Assembly (NCBI RefSeq): GCF_034190915.1
Contig: NW_026947488.1
Span: 6,830,501 to 6,894,500 of the forward strand
Direction: 5' to 3'
Length of the DNA stretch: 64,000 bases
Source: Cavia porcellus
Taxonomy: Eukaryota > Chordata > Mammalia > Rodentia > Caviidae
Shown: one piece after another, positions 8,729-19,957 of the stretch
Layout of the letters: the number at the start of each line of letters is the position of its first letter
Numbering within the stretch: position 1 is the first letter of the stretch
Notes under the pieces: model-generated
Seen by the model: only the letters and a program-made list of their open reading frames with translations
What the model was told of the DNA's origin: nothing
Database searches by the model: none
Position numbers and translations under genes: made by a program

Positions 8729-8900
8729 CGTGGCCCTGGGGTTTGAACCTGAGCTACACCCCAACCCTCTTTTAGTTTTTATTTTGAGGCACGGTCTAAT
8801 GAATTACTAAATTGTCCAGGCTGGACTCAAGCTTGTGACCCTCCTGCCTCAGCCTCCCAGACTGCAGGGATTACAGGCATGCACCAGCACTCTGACCTAA
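8729..8900 (-). mobile_element. B1-type SINE with ID-like tail, minus strand
   Basis: The reverse-strand tRNA-like part is at the left (GGGGTTTGAACCTGAGCTACACCCC). Then come T-rich sequence and reverse-strand B1 features: CTCCTGCCTCAGCCTCCCAG and ATTACAGGCATGCACCAGCA. It is heavily diverged. Confidence 0.7.
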
Positions 8901-8913
8901 AAGCGATCCTTTT

Positions 8914-9045
8914 GAGGCTGGTGGTGGCATCAAGCACCTATAATCCCTACTGCTTGGGACACTGAGGTGGGAGGATCACAAATCTGAGGCCAGCCTGAGC
9001 AAACCGATGAGATCCGATCTTAGCAGGAAAAATGTGTTCTAAAAG
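8914..9045 (+). mobile_element. B1-type SINE, diverged
   Basis: It shows CTGGTGGTGGCATCAAGCACC, then ATAATCCCTACTGCTTGGGA, then GGTGGGAGGATCACAAATCT and GAGGCCAGCCTGAGCAA, in the B1 order. Confidence 0.65.
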
Positions 9046-10226
9046 CACCTCTTGTTAGTGTATTTAGGGTCTACAGTCTTCTACTGGCTGCAAACTGAAA
9101 GCCAGAGACAAGTTCTGTCACCCAGAGATGGCCCCACCTTGAGAGCTTGTTTCCCGGCTGGGAGTGGGTGACCCCAGGAGAAACATCACCCCAGCACTGG
9201 GCCCCCACCCAGGAGAGCACTGGCCATAGGACAGGGGCCCCCGAGTAGTGGGAGGCCACTCCTGCACGCAGGCAGTGGTTTACAGGTGAGCCCAGGTCTC
9301 AGCTCTAGTGGGCAGGCCCTGGGCCCTGTGTCCATCACAGGAACGTTAGGCAGCTGCTGCTGGCCAGGAGAGCGCTGTCAGTCAGACCCACTGAGTGAAC
9401 TCTGGTACCCCAAAGTCAGCCCGGGATGGCCCGGGAGGAAAGACAGTACAGAAGCCGCCCAGGACCCCTGGCAGGGGTGGGACCAGGCCCCGAGGCCTTG
9501 ACAGCATCCCTCCCTCTGGAGAAGAAGGAGCAGCAGCCATGGTGGGGTCCGGCTGCTCAGGTCAAGCCCAGAGCCCGTGAAAGCCGGTCCCCCTCTGGGC
9601 TGGCTCCATGTTTCTTAAATACCAAACACTCTGGGCCGAGAGAAGACTAAACAAAACCCGCCATCCCTCTGGGAAGCGATCGTATCTGGGGGTGCGTTTC
9701 CTGAAGCCCGCACCTCGGCCCCGACCTGGCCTGCACTTTCTACCTCCTGGCCTTGGCCTTGGACGGGGTCATCGGCTTCTGGGGTGCAGCCCGTCCAGGC
9801 TGAGGGGCTGGGGCTGGGAGGAGGCCGGGGTCTGCAGAGGCGGGGAGAGGAAGCCGGGGCAGGGACAGGCAGGCGGGGACACGGCTGGAGAGGACGCAGG
9901 GGCAGGGATGTGTCTTCGGAGGTCACTTCTGCCCCTCCTCACTGCCCACAATGGTTTTTCTTTCAATTGAATTACTTTTGTTGGAATGAAAAATGTAAAC
10001 GAGGCCACTGTGGCACTTAGGTCTGAGGAGGGCGATGACAGGTTACAGGACAGAGAGCCAGCCGGGCACTCGGAGGAATCAGAGCCCCGCACAGCTGGAG
10101 GGTGCGATGGCTCATCTCTGTCCTCCACCACCAGCAGAGAACGTCCTGCTGTCTGTCTGACCCGGAGAAGTGGGGACAGACTCTGAGGAGCACACAGAAC
10201 TTTTCAGAAGCCATCTGATGAATTGT
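9046..10226. other. GC-rich non-coding stretch
   Basis: No family or gene recognised. Overlapping open frames on both strands reflect GC content rather than exons. Confidence 0.4.
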
Positions 10227-10412
10227 AAAGTGACTTTCCACCAGGCGTGGTGGCGCACACCTGTCATCACAGCACTCGGGAGGCTGAGGCAGGAGGATCG
10301 TTGTGCGTTAGAGACCAGGCGGGGCTACAAAGTGAGCCCAAGGCCAGCATGAACTCACAGCGAGACTCTGTCTCAAAAAGACAAAAAAATAATAGATAAA
10401 CAAAGTGACTTT
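10227..10412 (+). mobile_element. B1-type SINE with 11-base target duplication
   Basis: AAAGTGACTTT at 10227-10237 is repeated at 10402-10412. The body has CCAGGCGTGGTGGCGCACAC, GGGAGGCTGAGGCAGGAGGA and the internal duplication GGGCTACAAAGTGAGCCCAA, then GGCCAGCATGAACTCACA and GACTCTGTCTCAAAA. The tail is A-rich. The intact duplication suggests it is younger than most SINEs here. Confidence 0.88.
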
Positions 10413-12235
10413 GACCCTCATTTCTCTCCTGCACAATTAGACTTGATGGCCATTGTCTGGATGGGAGTTTGGGTTTTTCTGAAGTGAAAATTTCAACCAA
10501 TGGCTGTGGTTATAACCAGAAGTGTGTGGGTTAAAGAAAGCTACAACTGAGGAGACAAACCAAAATTTGCCCGACTCCTAGGAAGAGCAGAATCCAGCTG
10601 GATCCCGAATACTCGAGATTATGCTGCTTCCGACCGACTGCTGGCTATCAGCTTTTTGTCTGGCAAACTTCTACTTGATCATCAAGACCCCGTTCAGAGG
10701 TTGCCCCGAGGTTGAGCCTCCTGGGTTCCTCTTCTGTTCACAGCACAGCACTCAGCGGTGCCCGCCTCTGCAGCAGTCAGGTAACATTCAGGAGCCTCCG
10801 CTCCGTGACCCACATCTCAGAGAGGGCAGCGTGAGATGCACGGGGGCGGCCAGGACGGGATCTCACAGCTCTTCCTGGCCACCCCCGAGAGGGCATCGGA
10901 GAGGGGGACGTACTGTAATCCAAGAATGGCCTTCCCCTTCCCAGGCCTCCTCAGGATTCGAAGCACTGTAATCCCGTGCAGACGTTATGGGAATCCTGGC
11001 AAGTTAATTCCAGTCTACCACCTCCAATGAGGCCCAGGGCCAGAGCAAAGACACCAAGACATACTCAGAGTCACGGGCAGCTGAGGGGGCTCGCCTGACC
11101 CAAGGGAGGGTGCAGGTCAAAGGGCTGACCAAGGCCTCTCCCAGAATTCATTCTCTCGTGAAGAAGGCGTGGCTTGAGGAGGAGGGGCAGGGAGGACAGC
11201 GGGACTCTGCGGATAGCTGAGCTGGCCAGCTGGGGAGAAAGCGCCTTGGCCAAATGCAGGGAGAAAGACAGGCAGAAGGACCAGTCTGCGTGACAAGTTA
11301 GGGGGGCCCTGAATGGATTTAGGGGCTGTGGCTTCAGTTTCTGACAGGTAACCTTTGGCGCCCTGGGGAGTCGTGGCCTCTTTATTTTGAGGCTCTTTCC
11401 CAGCTGACTCTCCTGGAGCTCACTGACTCTGCCGTCCCGCTGCGTTCAGCCATTCTTCATGGAACACAGTTCGAGGAAACGGGACTGTCAGGCTGGCCTT
11501 GAAGGCCACACATCAGCACCCCAGCCGGCTTATTGGCATGGGAGAGCCTCCTGCAGGCAGGAGGAAACCCAAACCTCGGCCTCCTGCACAGGCCCAGCTG
11601 CACAGGTGAGTGCCGGCTCCTTTCTGGCCGGCAGGATGTCTCTGCTGGTCACTCGGGTGTCCACCATAGGGCAGGCACTTGGGTGGTGGGCCTTGGCCCT
11701 GCTGTTCTGTCCACCAGCCATTCCCTCTCCTCCTGTGGCACAGCAACCCTGCTCCCAGGGCACCCCAACAGAAAGTGCCCCCCAGTGTGTCAGCGGGGAC
11801 CGTCCCCCAGCGCGTGTGGACACTGTAAAGTGCTGTGAGGGGGACTGGAGCGGAAGGCGGGACGGGGAAGCCGCCCTTGGCTTCCACATGGCTGTCCCTC
11901 AACAGCCTCTGCGGCCTGGGTCCGGGGCTCAGCCTCAGGCCCTGGTCTCGCCTTCAGTTGGGGACCAGAGTCACCCTGTGGGCCCCCGGGATGCCCGCAG
12001 CCCCTCCTGCACCCCAATTCCGGGTGCACAGAGCAAGGTGGAAGGACTGGATCGGCTCCACGTCCACTCTGCCCTGGCGCTGGCCGCCCCGGCCCCATCA
12101 TCCAAGGGTGGAAAATGGCTTGGAGAAGTGGGGCTCTGGTCCCCGGCCCCCCAGGGAGGAAGAGCCCAGCCCGGAGCGGAATCCGCCTCCGCCTCGCTCC
12201 AGGGCGCTGGCTGGACCCCAAGCGGTGCCCCGTTA
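10413..12235. other. Non-coding stretch, no feature recognised
   Basis: GC content rises from about 11000. An open plus-strand frame at 11459-12400 is rejected as a gene because it has no domain and competes with equally long frames on the other strand. Confidence 0.4.
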
Positions 12236-12360
12236 ACGGTGCCTGATGCTAATGATGTGATTACAATCAGGCGGCCGAGCCGTGGCCGGAGCAGGCGGTC
12301 TGGATGTGATTTATTCCAATCAGCCGGCCTCGCCCTAATCAGAACCGTAAACAGGAAGCG
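12236..12360. promoter_or_regulatory. Enhancer-like island with homeodomain-type sites
   Basis: Within GC-rich DNA there is a block with several ATTA/TAAT cores (GCTAATGATG near 12248, GTGATTACAATC near 12257, CCCTAATCAG near 12333) and a CCAATCAG. Clustering of such sites resembles conserved developmental enhancers. Conservation cannot be seen from one sequence, so this is inference. Confidence 0.3.
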
Positions 12361-12924
12361 GAGGGGACGCGGCCAAGGGGGCCAGCTCCCGCCCGGGTAG
12401 ACACTGCAGCCTGTGCCTGGGGTGCCCGCAGCGGAGGGCCGTCCTGGGAGGACTTGGGGTGGGTGGGGGTGGCCGGGATGGCTGGGGATGGCCGGGCACC
12501 CGTGTCCAGTCCCCCTCCATGACGCCGACCAGCCTTTCTGCACCCGCTTCTGTGTGCACACACAGCAGGTGAAAGGGCCGCCGGGTCAGCACTGCTGACT
12601 TCCCCGCCTTCACGGCCGAAGGTCAGCACCGGAAGTGACCACCAGCGAGCGCTCCCTTCCTGCTTCCCATCCGGCGCTGGGTCACCTCCTCCAGGAAGCC
12701 CGCCTGGGCTCCTCCTGCGCTGCCACCTGCACCCTGCCTCCTTCCACATCCTCCAGAAACGCCCCTCTCAGGCCCAATCTCTGCAGTCTCATGTGTCCAT
12801 GAGGTCCCCGAGGGAAGGCACGTGTGTCCTGGGTCAGCCGCCCTGTCCTCCTGCCCGGGCCTTCCCAGGCCAGCCGTGTTTTCTGGAGAACTAACAGACC
12901 TGGGCTCAGGAGAATCTGCCAGTG

Positions 12925-13060
12925 AGCCGGACGTGGTGGCCCACGCGTCACCCCAGCACCTGGAGGCTGAGACACGAGGATTTCCGTGAGTTTGAGGCCC
13001 GCCTGGGCCACAGAGCCAGACCTTCTCTTAAAAAACCAAAAGAGAAAAAAAAAGAAATCA
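12925..13060 (+). mobile_element. B1-type SINE, diverged
   Basis: It begins AGCCGGACGTGGTGGCCCAC and continues with GGAGGCTGAGACACGAGGAT, GAGTTTGAGGCCCGCCTGGG and an A-rich tail. Confidence 0.78.
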
Positions 13061-13620
13061 ACCCGTTAAACTCAGAGCAGCCTGTAGAATCCCCAAGCCC
13101 AGGACAAAATGAAAATGTTGCGTCCCTTGTCCACAAAGGGCAAAGAGTTTGCAGGTGCCAGGCGTTAGATCAAAGGCCGAGTCCTTGGGCGCCCCGGGCT
13201 GCACCCCAGAGACACCAGATTGGGGATATCTGCACCCCGGGGGCCGAAGAGGAGTTAGACGCTGTCTCTGTGAAGGAAACGAGGTGCAGCAGAGGGGCTC
13301 TGGAGGGGCGGAGGACAGGGAAGGTCAGAAGACCCAGGTGGGCCGCACCGTGCCAGCCCCGGCGCTGTGGTCGCTGGGCACTGCAGTCTACCCACAGTGC
13401 TGAAAATTTAAACAGAAAAATACTTTTCTTAGCCGCTGCCCGTCCCCCATGCCAGGGAAGACTCACTGCCAGGACGCAAAAATAAGGAAACTCCTGGGCC
13501 AGGCAGGGAGCTTTTGTAAGGGTTCCATCGCTGCCATCTCCGTCTACGCGGTCCTGAAACCGCTGACTTCCGAGGTTTTGCCCGGCTCGCCTGCACGCCC
13601 CCGCCGGGCTTTTCGCGTCG
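13061..13620. other. Non-coding stretch, no feature recognised
   Basis: Mixed GC-rich sequence with no repeat or exon signal found. Confidence 0.35.
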
Positions 13621-13642
13621 TGGCCAGCAGAGGGCGCCACAG
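13619..13642 (+). promoter_or_regulatory. CTCF-like site
   Basis: TGGCCAGCAGAGGGCGCCAC at 13621-13640 matches the core of the vertebrate CTCF motif (CCAGCAGRGGGCGC type). CTCF is an insulator and loop-anchor protein. The site is in a CpG-rich segment. Binding is inferred from sequence only. Confidence 0.55.
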
Positions 13643-13954
13643 GCACGCCGACGGCCGGGGCTCTGCTCAGCGATCCCGCGCTGTGGCAGTGCAGGGTGGG
13701 CGGCAGCTGGGTTTGCAGCCTGGCTGTGATCGCCTTCCTCAGTCAAGGCTGCTGCTTCCAACCCGCCCTTCTGAGGCCTGGCTGCAAACGAGATGGAGGC
13801 AGAGGGCCTGGAACCCAAGCCACGCGGCCGGAGCTCCTTCCCTGGCAGTTCTGATCCCTTGGGCCCAGACCCGGCCCGCTGGTACTGGAGTGCACGGTAC
13901 CACTCCCCTCTGCTCCCCAAAACTCACGTTCATTCTGCCAAATACAGCTGCCAT

Positions 13955-14137
13955 GTCACAGGACAGTGGGTTTCCTGCACTCCAGGAAGCTGAGGCAGGA
14001 GGACCTCCAAGTCCAGCCCAGCCTGGGCCAGCTAGAAGTTTAAGAGAGACTTTGTTTCAAATTAATAAAATAAAGTAAGGCCTGCGTCTGTAGCCCAGTG
14101 TGAAGGTCCTGGGTTCAGAACCCAGTACCAGAATAAA
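13955..14137 (+). mobile_element. B1-type SINE with ID-like tail, diverged
   Basis: GGAAGCTGAGGCAGGAGGAC and CCAGCCTGGGCCAGC give the B1 part. After an A-rich linker, TCTGTAGCCCAGTGTGAAGG and CCTGGGTTCAGAACCCAGTA give the tRNA-like part, with the same shortened A-to-B-box spacing as the SINE at 1002. Confidence 0.68.
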
Positions 14138-14139
14138 AG

Positions 14140-15460
14140 TTGCCTTAGGCAGAGTGAATAGCATTTAGTAGCATTTTTTTTTTTTTTAATTTTCTTGCCT
14201 AGCACAACTCTGTATTCTATTCTCCGAGAAAGACAGTTTGGGTGCGCGTCCTGCACGGCTCAGGCTGGCAGCAGAGGGTGGGGGACCACCCCAACTCTGC
14301 AGCCTTCACTTTCACCCTGGCTGGTGTGTGGGGGAAGGGCTGGGGACAGCGGCCTCGGGGAGCTGGCCGAGCGTCGCTCCTCCTCCAGCAGAGCTTGGCT
14401 GGCTGTGTCCTGCGTGAAGCAGGGTGGCAGGTACGGCTGCTCTGGAACGTGTTTCCTCAACAAAAAGAAGAATTCAGAGCGTATGCTGAACCCACCGTGA
14501 CTCAGAAGGGGCTGGGGAGGCCGGTCACAGTGAGCAGCCTGGAGACTGCTGGGCACTTAACGGGAACACCAGCCGGGGTGGAAGGCCAGGAGGAGGAGCC
14601 GGCAGGTGTCTGGGGTGGAGGCTGCTCCCCGGAATGGAGCGCCGACCCCCCCCCCCCCCGGCTGTGCCCTGTCAGGCAGGGCCTTGGGGCCTCCGCACCC
14701 TGCGGGTGGTACCAGATGGGCCATCAAGTGCCCCCACCCAGAATGGACCGAGCACTCTCTGTCCCACGTGATGTCCTCTGTGTGGCCACGTCACCTCCTC
14801 TCTGTGGCTCGGTGGCAGAGGCCAAGCTGGAGGCCCCCAGCCCTGGTCACCCGCCCCCCACATCCTTGATGCCTCTCCTCTGGGGTTGTTTACCTTGTTA
14901 GCCTTCTTAAGAGCAGAAAGGTCATCCTGCAGGGTCACCGCTGCCCCGCACAAGGCCAGGAGGTGACCCCAAGCCCCAGGGTGCTTTTCTTCCTTGCCAG
15001 GCAAAACAGCCACGGGACTTGGCCCTGCAGTGTTTGGAGAGCTCCTCTTTCTCGTGCTTTAGAAACGCCCACTTTTCTTCTTCAGACCCCGAGGATCCTG
15101 CTCAGATCCCATCCTTGTCAGAAACTCTCCAGCAGAACGAGCTGCCTGTCTGTAATGCCTCGGCCCAGACAGGCAGACCGACGATGGGAGTGAGCGGTGA
15201 CCGTAAGAATCCTGAGTAATCACAGAGGAACAGGAGGCCAGGTGCATGCGGCACCCCACGCACCGTGACCTCAGTGTAGACAGCAGGTTGAGATCGGGCT
15301 CCAGGCCCCCCTCTTGGTTTTGGGGTACATCACTTCCTCGCAGCCCCTGCAGCCACTGACCCCTGTCTGCAGGAGGAGAGGAAGAAGAGCTCCCTAACCC
15401 CCAAAGGTCGCCCCCCAGAGCCGCCAGTCCAGGCTCACAAACACTGGCTCCTCTTCGGCA
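14140..15460. other. GC-rich stretch with a C homopolymer
   Basis: A 14-base C run lies at 14646-14659. No gene, RNA or repeat family is otherwise recognised. Such runs are polymorphic and a common source of assembly error. Confidence 0.5.
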
Positions 15461-15464
15461 ATCA

Positions 15465-15700
15465 ACCGGGAAATGACAAGGTATTTAATAATCTCAGTAA
15501 TATTTTATAGATTTTAACCAGTCATGACTGAAGCCTGGTTTACCCTGTCTCCAAGCAGTAAAAATTGGTCTCAATATAATTCGGGCCACGTCAAGGGTTG
15601 GGTTTGAAGGGAGGATTGCCGGGAAACTACAAACTACATTTTAAACACTGCTCTGTGATTACAGGCTCGATTAATTACCAGAGGGCGTTGCTGGTGGAAA
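15465..15700. promoter_or_regulatory. AT-rich enhancer-like island
   Basis: An abrupt AT-rich block within GC-rich DNA. It has TATTTAATAATCTCAGTAAT and GATTTTAACCAGTCATGACT near its start, and CGATTAATTACCAGAGGGCG near its end. The shape, with many A/T-core homeodomain-type sites and flanking GC-rich DNA, is typical of conserved non-coding elements. This needs a multi-species alignment. Confidence 0.35.
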
Positions 15701-15798
15701 GGTGTGCAAGGTGTCCCGAGCCACACCAGAGCTACGGCCCATAGCATGGCAGGTCGTGAGCACAGATGCTTTCATAGGTGAGCTTTGGGTTAAGACAC

Positions 15799-15820
15799 GG
15801 CCACCAGCAGGGGGCAAGGG
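15799..15820 (+). promoter_or_regulatory. CTCF-like site next to a SINE
   Basis: CCACCAGCAGGGGGCAAGGG at 15801-15820 fits the CTCF core, with the same orientation as the site at 13621. It touches the edge of a tRNA-derived SINE. In other rodents B2 SINEs are known to spread CTCF sites, but here the motif appears to lie just outside the element. Confidence 0.5.
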
Positions 15821-15905
15821 GCACCCACATACTGGGGATCCAACTAAGGCCCTGGAGCTTGCCAGGCTGGTGCTTATACCACTGAGCTAAATCCCTGGCC
15901 CGTCT
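15821..15905 (-). mobile_element. tRNA-derived SINE, minus strand
   Basis: On the plus strand ACTGGGGATCCAACTAAGGC (reversed B box), CTTGCCAGGCTGGTGCTTAT and CCACTGAGCTAAATCCCTGG (reversed A box) match the SINE at 4069-4168. Confidence 0.82.
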
Positions 15906-17575
15906 TTTAGAAAGAAGCACAAAACAAAAGACCGTGCGCAGTCTCTGGAGGAAGAAGCCTCAGAGGAGCAGAGCAGACTGAAAAGCACTCGTCAACCCTC
16001 CCCTGGTGCGAACCTGGGTTCCAGCCTTGCGGTGGCCCCGCCCCTTTCTGGCGCTTACGCAAACGCGTGCAAACTGCACAATTATTTTTTTTTAATTGCA
16101 ATTATGCTGCTCATCCCAGGTCGGGATTTGCCCTCTGTGTGGGACCCTCCTTGCAAACGGCTGGGCCCCCTGTGCCAGGGACACTGTGAGGTCTTCGGGA
16201 ATCTGGCTCTGTTTTAAAGCCTGCGGGCTTCGGGTGTCAAACCTCAGGGAGCAAACTCAGGGCGGCTCGCAGTGGCGTTCTGTACCCTCCCTCTGCCCCT
16301 CGGGCCACAGTGTCCAGGTCCAGGTTGGTTTGGTCCCGCAGCATCTGTGAGGGACCCTGCCTGCTTCCCTTGAGGCCAGTGAGTGTTCCGCTACACAACC
16401 GGGACCCTCTGTGCCTGGCAAATCGGGGTGCTGGGCATCTGGGGGGAGCAGCCCGCAGTCCTTCTCAGAGCCAGTGGGGTGGAGATCAGAAGGCTCGGTG
16501 ATCGCTGGACGGTGCTCCCCAGAAGGCAGCTCGGGGGACAGAGACTCTTCGAGGCCACAGCCCTGCCCTGCTGGGGTCTCCCTGATACCAGGAGCAGAGT
16601 CGGGGTGCAAAGCAGGCAGCGTGGTTCCCCCACTCAGCTCTCGGCTCACAACAGAGTGGGCTGCCTTTGCCGCTGGTGTCCAGGGGCTGCGTGTGGACAG
16701 CTGAGACATCCGGGCGGCAGAGAGGTGCTGGCCCTGGCCGTCACTCTGGACCTGGGCTGGAGACCCAGCCGGTGCCCAGGGAAGCCCATCCCGAAGCCTC
16801 GAGGCCCAGATTCCCGAGGTCTGCCCTGCCCTGCCCGGGGGCATGGTGAGGCCCCTCAGTCCCCTCCTACAGGGCAGGGAGACTGCTAGCTCCATGCCCG
16901 GAGGCCGAGGGGGCAGCCCCACCAGCTGCTCCTGCCGGCACCCCGCTCTCAGACCTCTGCCTGCCGTGCTGGCGGTGCCCAAGTCTGTGACTGGTCCTCT
17001 GCCCCTTCATGAGTGCTGTGTGATTTCCTCAGCAAGGTCCACGAGCCGGGAGCTTCCGTTTGCCTGTCTGTAACCAGAGCGTGCAAACCCGTCAGGCCCA
17101 GGAAAATCATGCTGGCTTTGGTCACCACCAAGGTCGCTTTAAGAAGGAAAGTTGTAAACAGCACTTACAAACACAGAGCTCAGATTGTAACCCAGGCACC
17201 TCCAGATGCTTTTCCACAAAGCAAAAGCCTGGGATCCTCCCAGGACTAAGCCTCAGCCGGGCACAGACAGGCGGCTCCGGAGGGCAAGAGGCTGGGTGGG
17301 GGACCCCGGGTGTCCTCAGCGGCTGGCTCCGAAATGTTTGCGAGTTCAGCAGCTCTGCTTTATGTCTCGTGTGGCTGGGACGGCGGGGTTCCTGCCCACT
17401 CCCTCCTCCCTCCTCTTGACTCTCCCAAAGAAAGCCCTGATTTTACTCTGCCCCATTAAATGGTTGTCTTTCTGGAATCCTAAGCCTCCCAAGATGAAGA
17501 GGCAGTTGTGGCATGGACCTTTTAAGGTTCACTTTGTAGCGCATGACTTATTTCAGGGCAAACCCCTTGGCTCCT
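15906..17575. other. GC-rich non-coding stretch
   Basis: No exon or repeat recognised. Long overlapping frames (for example 16257-16982 on the minus strand) have no domain and are treated as noise. Confidence 0.4.
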
Positions 17576-17589
17576 TTCTTCTTCTTACT

Positions 17590-17700
17590 ATGTCGCAATG
17601 GCCGGAGCTCCAGCAGTCATATTGAGCTATGAGGAGGTCTGAGACTTGGTGTCTCGTGCTAAGAACGAATCGCAGAGGCCCAGCAGCCCGGTGCCAGTGC
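17590..17700 (+). mobile_element. Possible MaLR-type LTR fragment
   Basis: GGCCGGAGCTCCAGCAGTCA, then TGAGCTATGAGG, GTCTGAGACTTGG and CGTGCTAAGAACG. These are in the order I recall for ancient mammalian MaLR (MLT1-like) LTR sequence. It is short and diverged, so the family call is tentative. Confidence 0.35.
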
Positions 17701-19340
17701 TCAGGCCTCCTCTCGGGTGAGAAGGACTCGGCCCACCATGTGTAGTCACGTGTGTGAGGTCCACCTTGGCAGCAGCCCCTGTACCAGCTGTACCTCACTA
17801 CCTTCCCTCCCCTCCTCACGGGGTAAGAGTGTAGCAATGTTTTCTAGCGCCCAGGGGTCCCTGGGTTCCAGCCCGGACTCCACTTTCCAAGCGTCACTAC
17901 AGAAATCTGTGTCGGAGAAGGAGCCTTGGAAGGCAGGGGCTCTGGAGTCTCCAAGACAGCGTAACAGGACCATGTCTTCACACCGTCTGCAAAGTTTAAA
18001 AGGCTGTTGTTGAAATACAGTCTTTTTAAGAGCTCTAGGTTGTTTCTCAGGGTTCTAGAACAATCCCAATGAGAGCTCTTGGGTCCTGAGGCTCTCATGC
18101 CCCTAATTTTTTAAAAATGTCTTTAGGGCTTTCCGAGGTTCTTCTCATGGACCCAGCACTTAGATTTCACCACCGGACCTCAGGAAGCAGGCTGCTTTCT
18201 TGGGGTGAGGTTTTTCACTGGCGCCCTCCATGAATCTTTCTGGGAGCACTTGGATCCCAGCTCAAGGCTTCTCCCCAGCTCCTCTGCCAGCCTGCACCCC
18301 AGGAAGACGCATCGGAAGTGGCCCAAGCTTTTGTCTGCCCCTGGTGGTAGCCAGGGCTGCCTGAGGCTGTCGGGCCCTTGCTCAGGTGCAGCGGGAACCA
18401 GGAGCTGAGTTTCGCACTGCATTTGACTTGAACTTGTCTGAGCGTGAAGAGCCACAGGTCCTCAGCCACTGTCCCCTCTGTAGGTGGCTGACTCAAACAG
18501 CTGAGCACAGACTCAGTGGCACCCTGCAGCTAGAGGGAGGCCAGGGTGGCCCCGGGGACCCTTCCCAACCCCGCGCCTCTGGTGGGGTGGCCGCATGGGT
18601 GCCTGCTGTCACCGGGCTCAGCTCAGAACTGTGGGCTGGGTCTGCAGCTGCTTTGAGTCTAATATCTGAGGTGACAGCCGGGTCCTGGTGCTGGACACAG
18701 CTGTGCTTTCTGCCTTTGCCTCTGGTCAGACAGAGAGAGGACACTGGTCCACACACATCGGACCTGAATGGCGCCAGGCCGTGGGCAACTCGAGGTGCTC
18801 CTCGTGACGGTCTCTGTTATGAAATCCGTCCTGTTACGGCACCTGTTCGTCCAGGGCTATCGATGTGCTCGAGGTCCCCCAGCTGCGGGGTGGGAGGGAG
18901 GAGAAGCGTTCATACCCAGGCACCTCGGGCCTTCTCTCCTCCGGCTGGTGCTCGCTGCCGAGGGCGTCCCTGGTCGGGCTCCTCTCTGGGTAGCTGTTTC
19001 CCTCCAATGGGCCTCAGAGTGGGAGCAGAGGTGCCAGGTAAAATGCCTGCACCCCTCCCATTTGACGTGCAGATAAATAATAGGGCATGTTTTGGGGTGG
19101 GCGCATCCGTGCGATTTTGGGGACACGATGATCCTGCTGACAAGGGGCTCTCGGCTTCTGTGACGTGTGGATCAGCCCAGCATCCTGTCTGTGCTGTGGC
19201 CTGGCTCCCTGGCATCTGGGGCAGTGGGCTCTCACCTACCCGCCGGCCACAGGTGACCCCGCCCAGCGGCACAGGCAGCTTCTGTGTGCAGACCTGTGTG
19301 GAACCCACAGGAAAGCAGGCAGAGGTGGCCCAGGCCCCGC
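17701..19340. other. GC-rich non-coding stretch with a long domain-free frame
   Basis: A 376-codon open frame at 18386-19516 was examined. It has no recognisable fold, low-complexity-like composition and competing frames opposite it. No repeat family is recognised. Confidence 0.4.
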
Positions 19341-19342
19341 CG

Positions 19343-19575
19343 CCGGCAGAGGTGCTTATTAGTTTATTAGTTAAACCACCAGTAGCTGGGCTCGGAGGCC
19401 CTGGATTGCGCTGGTGTAATTGCCTGGGGCGCCCGAGGGGGTGGCAGGCGGGGCTCGATCCTCTCATTTGCTGCCAAGATTTGGGGCTCCCAGTAACTGG
19501 TGAATCTTTAGCTTAATCATTTAGCAGTTGTAAAGGACTCATTAAAAACGCTGAAGTTTATGGGAAACACCTCCC
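19343..19575. promoter_or_regulatory. Enhancer-like island
   Basis: CTTATTAGTTTATTAGTTAA at its start, GGTGTAATTGCC in the middle and CTTAATCATTTAGCAGTTGT near the end break an otherwise GC-rich background. The clustered TAAT cores suggest a conserved regulatory element. The inference rests on composition only. Confidence 0.3.
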
Positions 19576-19878
19576 GCCTGCTGGGAGGCCGGCCAAGCCC
19601 CAGCCTGTGTACCCCGTGTCCTGCGTGAGCGCCTCCCAGACCTGCTGCCTCTCGTTACACCCCTGTGGGTGGTAGGAGGGGAGGGAGACCCCGGACCAGG
19701 TCTCTGGGGAGGCTTCCTCCCTGGCTGGGGCCTCCCTACCCCACCTGTCTCTCAGCCCTCCGGGCCTTGGCTGTGGGGGTCACCCCAAGCCCTCTGAGGC
19801 CCAACTCTGGTGGTGCAGGTGGCAGGAGCCGCCCCACCCTGCTTCTCCACACAGAGCCGGGGGCAGCTGCCCGCCCTG

Positions 19879-19957
19879 ACCATACCAGGGATTGAACTGT
19901 CGACCTCACACTTGCCAGACAGGCGCTTATACTCTGAGTTAAATCCCCTCCCTGGGG
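19879..19957 (-). mobile_element. tRNA-derived SINE, minus strand
   Basis: CCAGGGATTGAACTGTCGAC, CTTGCCAGACAGGCGCTTAT and CTGAGTTAAATCCCC match the reversed B and A boxes of the SINE at 4069. Confidence 0.8.

Noticed and set aside
11459..12400. 313-codon plus-strand open frame
   Set aside because: No recognisable protein family; frames on both strands overlap it. It also runs into the enhancer-like island at 12236.
18386..19516. 376-codon plus-strand open frame
   Set aside because: No domain, no start or splice context, and similar-length frames on the other strand. GC-rich DNA readily gives such frames.
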